A stretch of DNA of 64,000 bases, taken from Benincasa hispida. Lineage: Eukaryota > Streptophyta > Magnoliopsida > Cucurbitales > Cucurbitaceae. The stretch covers positions 2,562,160-2,626,159 of the forward strand of contig NC_052357.1 of assembly GCF_009727055.1 (NCBI RefSeq), written 5' to 3'. Made by a program: the position numbers and the translations under genes. The notes under the pieces were generated by a model. The model saw only the letters and a program-made list of their open reading frames with translations. It was not told the origin of the DNA and did not search any database. This document shows positions 33,916-44,663 of the stretch, piece after piece. The stretch's first letter is position 1. Each line of letters starts with the position of its first letter.

Positions 33916-34207
33916 ATAAGACAAGCGACTACCAACATGGATAAGGTTTGGAGCACTGCAACCAGCCTTTATACCCGTCGAAGAGATGGATCCTCTGGAC
34001 ACCGAAGTTCGGGTCACCCCTGATGACTCAGAAGAGATAAAGCGGGGGTTGGTAGCCGTCAATAGCCCAGATGGAGATAGAATGTGGGGAGATTGAACTT
34101 CAAGCGTTACTCTTTCATCTGTGTATCTAGGTGGATACTAGTTCGAATTCCTCGGTCTTGTTTCAATTGTAGTTCTTCGGTTGAGTTCGTTCTTTTATTC
34201 AAATGCA
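33916..34207. other. Unidentified DNA adjoining the ndhH fragment
   Basis: About 290 bp with no similarity to RNase H. It is open to 34023 in the ndhH frame but with no recognisable protein. Another frame reads [20 protein letters not shown] (about 33978-34037), which I do not recognise. It may be a second organellar or host fragment joined during the same repair or template-switch event. RNase H resumes with TFVWGNLVTWRSKKQG at about 34208. Confidence 0.5.
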
Positions 34208-34626
34208 TCCCGAGCACCTTTGTGTGGGGCAATCTTGTTACATGGAGAAGCAAAAAACAAGGTGTTGTTACCAAAAGCAGTGCTGAGGCAGAATACAGGG
34301 CCATGAGTTTGGGAATCTGTGAAGAGATCTGGCTTGAAAAATTCTTGAAAGACCTTGATCAAGAGCATACCAGTCCAATGAAACTCTACTGTAATAATAA
34401 AGCAGCCATAAGCATAGCAAACAACTCTATTCAACATGACAGAACAAAGCATGTGGAGATTGACCAACACTTTATCAAGGAAAGACTCGATAGTGGCAAC
34501 ATTTGTGTTCCTTATATTCCCACCAATCAACAAATTGCAGATATCCTAACAAAGGGGCTTTCCAGACAGTTGTTTGACGCATGTGTGAGCAAGTTGGGAC
34601 TTATTGACATCTACGCCCCAACTTGA
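34208..34626 (+). pseudogene. Element G: RNase H, C-terminal part
   Basis: Uninterrupted to its stop: WRSKKQGVVTKSSAEAEYRA (RNase H core with the Glu of AEAEY), LYCNNKAAISIANNSIQHDR, HVEIDQHFIKERLDSG, QIADILTKGLSRQLF. TGA is at 34624. The polypurine tract ACTTGAGGGGGAG overlaps the end. Normally removes the RNA strand during cDNA synthesis. Confidence 0.9.
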
Positions 34627-34633
34627 GGGGGAG

Positions 34634-34848
34634 TGTTGAAATTAGAGTTTTGCGCTCTAGGGGCATTTTTGTCTTTTTCATTATACCTTAGGGTTTCCCT
34701 GTTCTCTATTTAAGCTGTTGGTCTACTGTATTCTATTGCATCAGTTTCTAATAATAATTCCCTTATCCCGTGGTTTTTCTCCCTAATTAGGGTTTTCCAC
34801 ATAAATTCTTGGTGTGCTATTTTCTTTTCCGTACTCTATTTTTCATCA
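34634..34848 (+). repeat. Element G 3' LTR
   Basis: Starts TGTTGAAATTAGAGTTTTGC and ends CTATTTTTCATCA, followed by TSD GTAGC (34849-34853). Confidence 0.95.
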
Positions 34849-34853
34849 GTAGC

Positions 34854-35099
34854 TATGGACAAAAGTATTCTAATTGACTTTATCATGGCAACTAGAGAGA
34901 AGGTTTCTTCATAATCTACCCCCTCTCTTTACGTAAACCCTTTTGCCACAAGTCTTACTTTGTAGGTCAGTACCTTACCAGCTTGGTCTCATTTTCTCTT
35001 GAAGATCCATTTGCAACCGATGGGTTTTACCCCTTCAGGTTGATCTATAAGATCCAGACAGTATTGAAATACATAAATTCCATTTCAAGGTCCATGGCT
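34854..35099 (-). pseudogene. Element F: RT, N-terminal half
   Basis: On the minus strand this reads copia RT from the 'IGCKW' region (GCKWIFKRK-type codons near 35005) to VDYEETFSLVAMIKSIRILL. It stops exactly at the GTAGC target of element G. The next RT residues (YDYEIWKMDVK) are at 28687, so G is inserted between two adjacent RT codons. Substitutions and stops are present. Confidence 0.85.
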
Positions 35100-35896
35100 T
35101 TAAATCCATTGGTTTTTATCCACATCATTCATTGCTTGTTTGAAAGTCAATGGATCCTCTAAACCATCATCTGGTATGATGACTTGAGTTTTAGTTAAAC
35201 CCATGTACCAGTCAGATTGTTGCACAACCCTTCCACTACGACGAGGCATTCTCAACTCTTGAGAAGGATGTGAATTACCAGTTTCATCAACAACTCTTGT
35301 TGATGGACCTGCTCTGTGAATAACTCTTGTTGATACATTTGTCGCTTCTCTAGACATTTCTTCTATTATTAGCTTACTGCAAGGTTGATGATTCTTCATG
35401 TGGTATTCCTCCAGGAAGTTTGCATTTGTCGATACAAATACCTTGTCTTATTCAGGATCATAAAAGAAATCACCTTTCATTTCTTTTGGGTAACCTACAA
35501 ATAGGCATACTTTTGAATGGTGTTCCAACTTTTTAGGACTTTGCATGAACATATGTGCTGGGCAACCCCAAATTCTGAAGTGTTGTAAATTTCCTTTACG
35601 TCCTTTCAAGAGCTCGTAAGGTGTTTTAGAAAAACTTTTCGAGGGAACCATGTTCAAAATATACACTGCAGTTCCAACTGCGTGTCCTCGGAAAGAATTT
35701 GGTAACTAAGCATAACTCATCATAGAACGAACCATATCCAACAAGGTTCTATTTCTCCTTTCTGCCACACCGTTTTGCTGAGATGTGTCAGGGGCTGTGA
35801 GTTGAGACTGGATTCCATGTTCTATCAAATAGTTATGGAATTCTAAGTCCATATACTCACCACCTTGATCTGATCGAAGTGTTTTAATCTTTTTAC
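35100..35896 (-). pseudogene. Element F: integrase C-terminal part and linker
   Basis: Minus-strand blocks are: LRSDQGGEY near 35870, TSQQNGVAERRNRTLLDMVR (catalytic Glu), then 35666-35448 VYILNMVPSKSFSKTPYELL and HFRIWGCPAHMFMQSPKKLE. The linker 35399-35100 has SHPSQELRMPRRSGRVV, DDGLEDPLTFKQAMNDVD and KNQW before a stop. The last block is the junction to RT. In-frame stops interrupt at about 35447 and 35100. Confidence 0.85.
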
Positions 35897-36468
35897 CTAA
35901 TTGGTTTTCAACTTCAGCCTTATATTCTTTGAACTTTCAAATGTTTCAAACTTTTGGTGCATCAGGTAAATATGCCCATACCTAGAATAGTCATCAATGA
36001 AGTTGATGAAATATTCATACCCTCCTCTAGCTCTAACATTTATAAGACTACAAAGGTCTGAATGTACCAGCTCCAAGGGTTCTTTGGCTCTAAGACCTTT
36101 TCCAAAAAAAGATCTTTTGGTCATTTTACCCAGGATTCATAAGGTGGTAATGAACTATCTTCTAACTTATTTAGATGACCGTTCTTAACCAGTCTCTCAT
36201 TCCTGTTGAGATTTATGTGACCCAATCTCAAGTGCCAAAGATAGGCATTTGGAGAATCTTTTCTTTTCTTATGAGTTTCGGTAGTTTTAAACATCTCTAT
36301 GTTCAAAACGGCTTTAACCTCAGTTGATTTTAACAAATACGAGTTATTTTCTAATTTTGCAGAACAAATTTGGTTATTTCTTGTATTGATGATCACTTCA
36401 TCATTTTTGAAAGAAACTTTATAATTTTGTTCTAGCAAACAAGAGATAAATATTAGATTCCTTTTCAT
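35897..36468 (-). pseudogene. Element F: pre-integrase and integrase N-terminal part
   Basis: 36468-36121 has NLIFISCLLEQNYKVSF and YLWHLRLGHINLNRNERLVK, giving the two His of the HHCC zinc module. The expected CESC pair reads YESW, so both zinc-binding Cys are lost, followed by a stop. 36124-35897 carries PLELVHSDLCSL (first Asp) and FINFIDDYSRYGHIYLM (second Asp), then frameshifts. Confidence 0.85.
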
Positions 36469-36483
36469 AGAAGGAATGTTATA

Positions 36484-36898
36484 ATCATTTTTTCAGATAA
36501 ATGTAATTATCTCCTATAAATAACTTCATATCTCCCATTGCTTTAGCTGAAACAACCTCCCCGATCCCTACCTTAAAGATTGTTTCGCCTTCTATCAACT
36601 ATCTCCAGTAATTTGTTTCATGTGAGAAAGTACAAACATGATTAGCGGCACCTGAATTAATTATCCAGGTTTTATCGTTTTCCACTAAACATGCTTCGAT
36701 AAAAAATAAATCATATTTATCTTGTTGTTCGAATTTTGCATTCTCATCTATATTATTCAAAATGTTAGATGAGTTGGGAGATAGAGGACAATCCTCTATT
36801 AAAACTCTTTTGGTGTTATCAACTGCTAGTAATTTGTTTATTGATTCGATTTCAACGTTAACTAATTTGGAAGTGAGTATTCTAGAAGAATTCGACAT
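36484..36898 (-). pseudogene. Element F: gag remnant fused to protease
   Basis: The start codon at 36898 gives MSNSSRILTSKLVNVE, the usual first residues of this family's gag. After about 45 residues the frame passes directly to the protease (KYDLFFIEACLVENDKTWII). The active site reads NSGAANHV where the family has DSGAxNHV, so the catalytic Asp is Asn. Most of gag, including the capsid-like part and zinc knuckle, is missing, so the element needed another source of Gag or is simply decayed. After a stop at 36599 the frame continues to about 36484 with the 'GETIFKVGIGEVVSAKAM' region. Confidence 0.78.
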
Positions 36899-39280
36899 AC
36901 AGAAAAAATTTAAACAAATTCTAATTAGCAAATTGAAACTAAATCCAAAATCAAGTTTTAGTAAAACAAGTAATAATGTACCCATAACCATTATTTATTT
37001 GCAATGATACTATAGTGAGTTAGAATACGTGCTACCGAGGGGCAGTCAGATACTCCTTCACTAAAGCAAACAATTTTGACCAAACACTATCTTCGGAATA
37101 AATCTTATTCCTATAGTCGTTTAGTTACCATTTTCGGTAAAAAATTACTAACACTTTAGCAATTCTGTAAGTGCAACCTTCCGTTTTCAGACGTCCGAGG
37201 TCGGCCTCAACTATGTTATCGAAATGGAGAGTCAAGATTGGGAATGGACCTAAGAAATCCTATCCATTTCTAGAGTTTGAGTTGTTTTGAATCCTATGTT
37301 ACAACCCTCCGTGGGGATAGTCGTTGTTAAACGACTAACAAGGGTCGCCTAAAGCAAAACAGCAGGTGCAACATAGGAATCTCACGGTCCAAACTAGTGA
37401 AAGAGACCGTAGGACATGTTGACATAAATCCTTCACCCACTTACTATGAACTACTTCCTCCGTTCACCTTGTTATTGACTCATACAAACACTTTCTGAAT
37501 GGAGGTTAATTCCAAGGTGACACGAAGCTTCATATGAATCTCACAATGTGAACTATATGGAGACGTGGAAGTTAAAATCTACATATCATATATTTGATTT
37601 GTGTTTGAACGACTTCCTCTTATTCACCGGAATCTTGATTTATGTAAATACTTTCCGAATGGAGGTCACTTCCAGGATGACACGAAGTACCGTTTAAATC
37701 TTGATTGTGAATTCTTAGAGACGTGAGAGATAAAAATAACGTATCGTATATGTTATTAATCTCTCACTGAAGTGTTCTAATAACTTTATCATATAAGTTA
37801 TTAAACTCCCACTAAAGTATTCTACTATTTAGGTAAATTTATACTTAGGGTTCATTTCGGCTATATAAACTACCCTAAGTCTATGTGGTTTATCTAAGTA
37901 TAACACTTATAAATGGATTTTAAACCTATGATATCTAGATGATAAACCGTTTTATTACCTCGCAAGCTCATGTATGCTTATAAAATCGGTTAACAATGCT
38001 CAATTATTCGACCATAATCCCCAGGTAGGAGGTGTTCCATAGATCGTCAACTTAAGTACCTTAAACCTTAGACAGGATTGTATACCAGTTGAGTATGTAA
38101 TCACGTTTTACAAGATGTCGACCTATTTTAACTTATTAAAACAGGTGATTAACTTACGTGAGCATGCAACTTTATCTTTATTATGGATTTTAATGTCTAA
38201 TCCAATTTTATAACAACTTATAAATATAGACATGCCCTTACATTCACAACATACATCAAAGGCATTCAAATTTAATATAACAGTTATATTAAATAACAGA
38301 AACCCTAAACATGCATTCTATACATTATAACAAATCATAACATATACATAATGCATGTAACATGCTTCCTATGGTAGGTTTTTAAATCTAAATAGCATAT
38401 TATATGCACAAACATGTTTTAAATGTAAATACAAAAGGCATCACATGCATAATTATTTTTTTAAAAAAATAATGATATGGTTCGACTTTGGCATCCTAAG
38501 CAAGCATAATAACTAAATTATTACATAACCGATCCAGAACCAACTTAAAGAATGGTGTAGAATCGCTCAAACCGACCCAAACAGCTTGAACCGAACCAAA
38601 TTGGAGTTGAATCAGATTAGAACGGAAGAAAAACGGTCGAACCGGCCCTCCTCGGTCGTCCTTGCTCAGTAAACGGGTCAAACTCATGAAACCGGTTCAA
38701 GATCTCGCTGCTGGACCGAAATCTCGCTAGGTTGGACAGATCTCGCTCGAAGCTTGAAATCTCGCTGGAACTCGATCAGAATCTCGCTCATAAGGGAAAT
38801 CTCGCTCGAAGCTTGATCAAATCTTTACTTAAACTTGATATCTCGCTGGCTCCAATAAATCTCGCTAGTTTTGAAGGAAATCTCGCTCAAAACGAAATCT
38901 CGTTTGGAAAAATCTCGCTCTTGCTCGAATTTGGTCAAATCTCGCTACTCGATCACCGAATCTTGCTCAAAATGGAAATCTCGCTCGAAGCTTGAACAAC
39001 GAGATTTGAGCAGATGCTGAAGAACTGGTTCCTGCTGCTCGACCTTCTTCCCTTCTTTCTTTAATTACAACTTAATTTCAACTCTAATGACTCCAAATAA
39101 ATAACAGACTCTTGAGCACACATATAAGCTCATCAAACAAGAGCCAATTATAAATTTAACTTGGAAATCAAAGAAATACATAATGCCAAAGCTGAATAAC
39201 ATCCATAAGAGTCCATAAACATGCAATATCATAAATTCACCCACCAAAACTCAAATTAAAGTTAATTAAGTGCTTAAATC
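36899..39280 (-). mobile_element. Element F: 2.4-kb untranslated leader
   Basis: Non-coding between the primer site and gag. It shares blocks with the leaders of A (2691-4289) and D (51358-52045), including 'GCTTGCTTAGGATGCCAAAGT' (minus strand, near 38500). 37440-37770 contains two related blocks with 'CCTTGTTATTGA..CA', 'TTTC.GAATGGAGGT' and 'GACACGAAG' (about 170 bp apart). ORFs at 36762-37007, 38496-38687, 38732-38995 and 39065-39247 are not genes. Confidence 0.7.
38700..39012 (-). repeat. ATCTCGCT (AGCGAGAT) array in the element F leader
   Basis: Twelve exact ATCTCGCT octamers plus ATCTCGTT/ATCTTGCT variants lie in about 310 bp, with irregular 12-40-bp spacing and linkers such as CGAAGCTTGA. 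It starts about 285 bp downstream of the primer site on the minus strand. The element D leader carries a different palindromic array at the same distance. Confidence 0.85.
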
Positions 39281-39294
39281 ACGCTATGATACCA
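39281..39294 (-). other. Element F primer-binding site
   Basis: The minus strand reads TGGTATCATAGCGT just after the LTR end (ATCAAT). It is a mutated copy of the Met-tRNA primer site TGGTATCAGAGC. Confidence 0.82.
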
Positions 39295-39296
39295 AT

Positions 39297-41290
39297 TGAT
39301 GAAATACACAAGCATGCAACAGAAGCAAACAGAATCAATAAACACTCTAATTACATTTAATTTGACTTCTAAAGCATGCTATTTCATAAATTCAAAAGAG
39401 GGTTTCAAGAAGAACATACATTTGACGATTTCTCCCAAATCTAAGCTACTCTTCATTCTAAATCAGCTCCAAATCGACAGTGAACAATCAAGAGATCTTG
39501 TCTAATATTCTTAGCCTTGAATTTGAGTGGTGGAACTTGAATTTGAGTGGATTTGGTGAAGGATATTAAGGGTTTTTGTGATGAAGAAGATGAAGTAGCA
39601 AAAACTCTTTTCAGCTCTAGCACCACCGAGATCATCTCTAAAATTGAAAGTTTTATATTTCTTTTGCATGCAAGCATTCCTCAACCATCAAATCGCCAAC
39701 AGCTACTTCTCAATTCAAGTGGGATTTGTGTATGCTTGTAGGAAGAACACCTCCTACTCAAGGTGTTTTGTGGGTAAAACCCATATAATCTAGTTTTTCT
39801 AATTTTTCATTTAAATAATCAATTAATTAAAAAAATTGATTTAATCAATTCATAATTAATCGAATATCAAAATTCAATTTCTTAAATTGAATTTAAAAAT
39901 TAGAAATTAATTTGAATTCTAATTAATTAAATATATTTAATTAATTAATTAATTTAATATCAAAATATCAAATTAATCATACATTAAATTTAAACATGAA
40001 TCTAATTCATGTAATTGATATTTAAACCAATATTTAAATATCATAAACTCTCCAATTTCATTTAATTTCTATAAATTAAACGTTAAATAATTATATTAAC
40101 TATAATTTATACAAACCCTAATTTAAATTTGAACTTATCTAAATTCAAACCCTAATTTCAATTTGAACATTTCAAATTGATGTCATTCCAAATTCACTCA
40201 ATTTAATAATTCAAGGTGTTCATGTTTTTCGAGCTACTAGAGGGACCTTATGGACCTACAGATCATGAGCTCCAACGATTAAGATTAATTGGCTAAAACT
40301 CTTTAGACCAAATTAATCAGTGTTTGTTAACTATCAAGTCACACCACTATAGTTCGATAGTTACATTCTCCTCACTGTAGATATATTTGTATCCACATGA
40401 TTTAACCATAACTAGTAAGTCGATCCTTCACAAGTTGTTCGTAATAACGGTTGGGTCAATATGCTGTTTTACCCCCGATATTACGTTTTGTTTCTTAAGT
40501 TCCTATTGATCCTCTAATGAACAATTGGTTTATGATCCAGTCTCTAAACCAGATCCCTCTCAGCCCAGTGAGCGAGTGAGCCCCTTGTTCAAGACCTGAA
40601 TTCAATACTTAAGAGAACAACCTTTTTCCTATTCCTAAATCAAGTAGGCGTGAATTCTGTCTTGCACCCTATGTCCCCTGCTATCTACCCGATCTTACCT
40701 CTGAAATGGGAGGCTTATTGAACCAGCGCTGTTGAGCCAGCTCTCACCTATGAAATTTTAAGGATAATCCCGAATAAACAGGAGTTCATAGTTTGCTCAA
40801 GATTAAGATCGAGTTACCTAGATCATCTAAGCGAAATAGTCAGTCTTAAACCGTAAACAACGTTATAAAGTAAGAATAACTTATTTCTTGGTCCGATATC
40901 ATGCAAACTCATTGCATAGGACATCCCCACTCCTCATGTCAGTACATGAATGAATCTGGATCACTTCATTTGTAGTATCTTTACAACAACTTGTAACAAC
41001 TACAGAATAAGTTGCATTCAATAGTGTTACCAGAATAAGGTACCCAACCTTAATCATGTCTTATAGACCATTTTGGCTATTTACTCGAACTTGATTCATC
41101 TTTATGTCTCTACATAAAGTTCAAATATTCATATAATAACCATGGATCTTACTTTATTGGATTTAAACTTTTATGAATGCAGTTAATAGATTCAATATCT
41201 TTATTAAAAAAAATGTTGAATAACATCTTTATTGATAATAGAATATATTTAATTTTACAAACTGCAAGTTTTAAGACATAAAACCCGACA
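39297..41290 (-). repeat. Element F 5' LTR
   Basis: On the minus strand it starts TGTCGGGTTTTATGTCTTAA (41290; TGTTGGG in the sister LTR) and ends GCATGCTTGTGTATTTCATCA (39297), 1994 bp. Flanking ATATA follows at 41291. ORFs at 39296-39741 are LTR noise. Confidence 0.92.
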
Positions 41291-41295
41291 ATATA

Positions 41296-42690
41296 CACAT
41301 AAAAGAGCATTTTGGTTTAAACTATAGAAATTCTAGTTTTTTTGTGGGTATATTTCTTTAGTGATTCAGTTGAGGTGAAATGATTGCTGTTGCCAATGTT
41401 CTTATCTTGCATCCTTAGGATAAGATTCAAATTGTTTTCTTTCCCCTAATTGTAGATGGTACTGTTTTATGATTATTATTAGTTTTCAAAATAATTGTAA
41501 AACAGTGTAAACGTTCTAGATATATAACTTTTCAAGTTTCTAGAGTCTTGGGTGAGATAACACTTGTAAGGTCGAGGGTGTTGTTTCATATTATGTTCGT
41601 TTTAAAAAATTAAAAATATATAAAGAGACATAATTTTTTTCTTTTGTGTTTGGTTAAAGTCTATAATTTTAAAAATAAATTATAAAAGAAATTAAAATTT
41701 TTGTTAAAAAAAACTTTTGAAACACTATCAAAATTGGTGTATTAAATGACTAATTTAATTGTAAAATTTTAAATAAAAATAATATTTTTTTTAGAGAAAT
41801 ATATTTTATAATCAATCCCAATAGACCCTTCATATTGTGTTTCAAATAGAATGTGATGGAAGAAAATATATTATTCTAATTGTATCCATGAAGAAATTTC
41901 TCGACATACTTACTTTTCCACCGTTAATTATTATATGTTCTAATATGTGTAAGCATAACATCAACATTACTATCAAACTAAAATGTGTTGGTCTAGTCAT
42001 CAAAGACTTCGTTGAGCTGAGGGAAAAGTAAATTTAAATTTGATTTTGTTAGTTCTATCTTTGTATGTACATTGTTTGAAATTAGCATATTATAATTAGA
42101 ATTTTATTAAAACAGAATGAAAAGACAAAGCCATACCTAGATGGATATAAACTATACATACTGGGAATCCAAGTATGTATATAAATATATCTCGAAGGTG
42201 ATAAATATATTACAAAAAGAAAGCCTCTTAACTCGAGATCAGAGCACAAAACAAAAGTACCAAAACGAAAGTTCACATACAAACCAAACAACCAAAGCAA
42301 CGAAGTAAAAACAAAAGAAAAGCTGACATCCCAAGTTAGCAAAATAAGACATCCAAATCACAATAAAAGAAACTAATATAGATCCTTTAACAAGTCAAAA
42401 GGGTCTCGGAGGTCCACTAAGAGTTTACACTCATGATTAGCCACAGAGTGACAATCGATCGCCAAACGGAGACATCATATTGGGAGAACACTACCCAAGG
42501 AAAGAAAAGAATCTACAATGCCGTTAGGAGACAATGAACACTTGAAACAGCAACCAGATCAGCCATAGAACTAGATCTAAGAATGAAGTCAAGAACCCCA
42601 CTATCAAAGAACCTTTAACGATAAAGGAATAATAATCCCACACGTTGGTCCTTAGAGGTGGTTGCTCTAGAAAAGGTGATTATGGAAGTG
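41296..42690. other. Low-repeat intergenic DNA left of the thionin-like gene
   Basis: AT-rich with homopolymer runs and no convincing ORF; 41837-42031 and 42082-42342 have no family signature. 42100-42640 is less AT-rich and purine-rich on the plus strand, and could be an old retroelement or UTR remnant. The phrase 'GGTGATTATGGAAGTGGGTATTTAAGAAGG' begins the promoter shared with the paralogue at 45.2 kb. Confidence 0.5.
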
Positions 42691-42692
42691 GG

Positions 42693-42700
42693 TATTTAAG
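42693..42700 (+). promoter_or_regulatory. TATA-like box of the thionin-like gene
   Basis: TATTTAAG lies 37 bp before the preferred ATG (42737). The same 'GG.TATTTAAGAAGG' context occurs before the paralogue (45206-45221). The gap to the ATG is short for a plant 5' UTR, so this is tentative. Confidence 0.45.
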
Positions 42701-42736
42701 AAGGTAAGTATGATCCCTCAAGAAGGCAAAGAGAAA

Positions 42737-43587
42737 ATGAAGTCAATTATTTTAGGTTGGTTGGTTGTGAGCTTAGTGGTTGTAGGAAGGTCCGCCACAG
42801 CCACAGAAGACCTCAGCGGCTACAGTTGCTCTAAACACTGCATGGGTGATTGCCTAATAGGTATGGTTCAGTGTGCAGTTTGCCTTGCACAATGTGAAGC
42901 AGAATCCTCTTCAATGCAAATGAACCAAATGGACAATCATTACGTCTGCAAGCTTGGTTGTTCTACTTCTCTCTGTTCCAAGTTCATCCTCCCTAAAAAC
43001 CAACACCCAGGTCACCCCCTCACTCTCTTTTTTTCCCACCTAATTCTCACTTAAAAAAATAAAAAATAAAAAATAAAAAAACAAAAAACTTAGTTGCATT
43101 TTTGGATATCGTATTCATCTCCAACGACAAACTCTAACTAGTATAGTTAGATTGAACTTTAGATATATAGATGTAACTCAAAATACATTCAAATATTACT
43201 CTTCTTAATTTACTTTTTAATCTCTTATTCAAAATTGGAGAGAATTATTATCTAGGAAAAATTACTCTTTTGATCCCTAAATTTCAAAATATTATTGAAC
43301 TTTTAGTACTTAAGTTTTGATTTTCATTTCAATTTAGTGTTTTTTTTTTTTTTTTTTCAAAATGATATAGTTTTATCATTAAGATTCGAGTTTTGTTTTA
43401 ATTTGATTTTTAAGTTTCAAAATTTACACTTTAAACCTCGATTTTCACCAAATACTTCCATTCAGTACTTAACACTTGATAGATGTTTTCCCTTTTTCCC
43501 TTCTTTTTATTAACGTTGGCAGATGAGAAGCAAGTGAGAGGCTGTATCAACTCATGCTTTCAAAGATGCTCAAACACTATGAACTAA
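42737..43587 (+). CDS. Thionin-like secreted Cys-rich protein, two exons
   Basis: Exon 1 is 42737-43010 and exon 2 is 43523-43587 (stop TAA). The 512-bp intron begins GTCACC (43011) and ends TTGGCAG (43522). Splicing is in phase 1 and forms a GAT codon, giving 112 residues. Residues 1-23 are a signal peptide (MKSIILGWLVVSLVVVGRSA). An upstream in-frame ATG at 42710 would add nine residues before it, so 42737 is preferred. The mature part has many Cys in three groups: CSKHCMGDC/CAVCLAQC, CKLGCSTSLC, and exon 2 CINSCFQRC. This three-group layout with KLGC.TS and C..SC...C is that of the plant thionin-like family, secreted small proteins usually linked to defence or reproductive tissue. The exact role is unknown. 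No damage is seen. Confidence 0.8.
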
Positions 43588-44627
43588 TGCTCAAACACAG
43601 GCTGTAGCAAGTGGCTTCATGATACTATATGAATATAAATAAATGCCAATACTGGTGTAACGCAACCCCCAATTTGGCTATAAGCTAAGCTAATTCCAAA
43701 ATAAGTTATGCCATTACTTCGAAGCTTCTATCTAATAAAGTAAAATACTAGAGTTGCTTTATCATATTATATGATCCACGTCCATACCTATGCATTATGT
43801 TGGATTTTTTTTCATATTCATTTACTAATTTTTTTTTAAAAAATAGAATAACCTAAAAAAAATTCCCAAAAACCCACTATTAATCAAAATGAAACTATTA
43901 AAATGAGCTAGTTCAACTATTAATCAAAATGAAATTATTAAAATGAGGTAACTCAACTGTATTATAAATTTCGAAATTTGAATTTCGATTCCAAAAATAT
44001 GGGTGGACATTTTACTTTTGGTAAAAAAATTTGGCACTATAAAATACAAGGAATAATTTCATTTTTGCAAGAGAATATCATAGAGGAATAAGGAGATGAA
44101 GATAGTTAATTTGAATTATTGGAGAATAAGGAAACAATAAAAATAATTTATTTTAACAAAAAAAAAATCACAACTTTGTTTCTTCTACGGTGCTCAAAGT
44201 ATCGTGAACAAATCGTCTTCCAATATAAGACAAGTTACTAACTTCTCTTGAATGCAATATATTTCAACCACAAGACTTAATAGACACTATAGTGGGTGAG
44301 TAATTGTATATAAATGAGATAAAAAAAGGTAATTATTTTAAATGGCAAAATTGTTTGAAGTATTTTCAAATATACTAAAATGTCATGGTCTATTAGTGAT
44401 AGATAGTGATATTTGTTATATTTGTAAATACATTGACTCATTTTTCTATATTTGAAAATATCCCTAAAGAATAAAGAGAAAATAAATAGGAGAACAACTT
44501 TTTATATTTTTATATATTTTTAAATCGATAAGATCAAAATCATATATTTATAGACTATTTGTCAGAGCTCAAATAGTCACAAATTTGGAAGAAAAACATA
44601 TCCTTCAATAGAGGTGGTGTCTTTTAT

Positions 44628-44663
<36 letters not shown>

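Larger units (their letters stand above)
28693..34848 (+). mobile_element. Complete copia element G, TSD GTAGC, nested in F
   Basis: 6156 bp, with LTRs of 214 bp (28693-28906) and 215 bp (34634-34848), Met-tRNA primer site, gag, protease, integrase, RT, RNase H and a polypurine tract ACTTGAGGGGGAG (34621-34633). TSD GTAGC is at 28688-28692 and 34849-34853. By eye the LTRs differ at about 14 substitutions and one indel (about 6-7%). Every coding block has at least one stop or frameshift. RNase H is interrupted by a 457-bp insertion containing plastid ndhH. Short LTRs fit the Ale/Retrofit or a related copia lineage; not proven. Confidence 0.95.
25302..41290 (-). mobile_element. Copia element F with both LTRs, TSD ATATA, carrying nested element G
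   Basis: The minus-strand element has a 5' LTR at 39297-41290 and a 3' LTR at 25302-27299, flanked by ATATA (25297-25301, 41291-41295). About 9.8 kb remains after removing element G (28693-34848) and its TSD copy. Order on the minus strand: LTR, Met-tRNA primer site, 2.4-kb leader, gag remnant/protease, pre-integrase, integrase, RT, RNase H, polypurine tract, LTR. The LTRs are near-identical with scattered substitutions. The polyprotein has many stops. The domain order (integrase before RT) fixes it as Ty1/copia; Tork-like lineage is only a guess. Confidence 0.92.

Noticed and set aside
42082..42640. Purine-rich stretch as a LINE or gene remnant
   Set aside because: No RT, endonuclease or other domain could be read in any frame.
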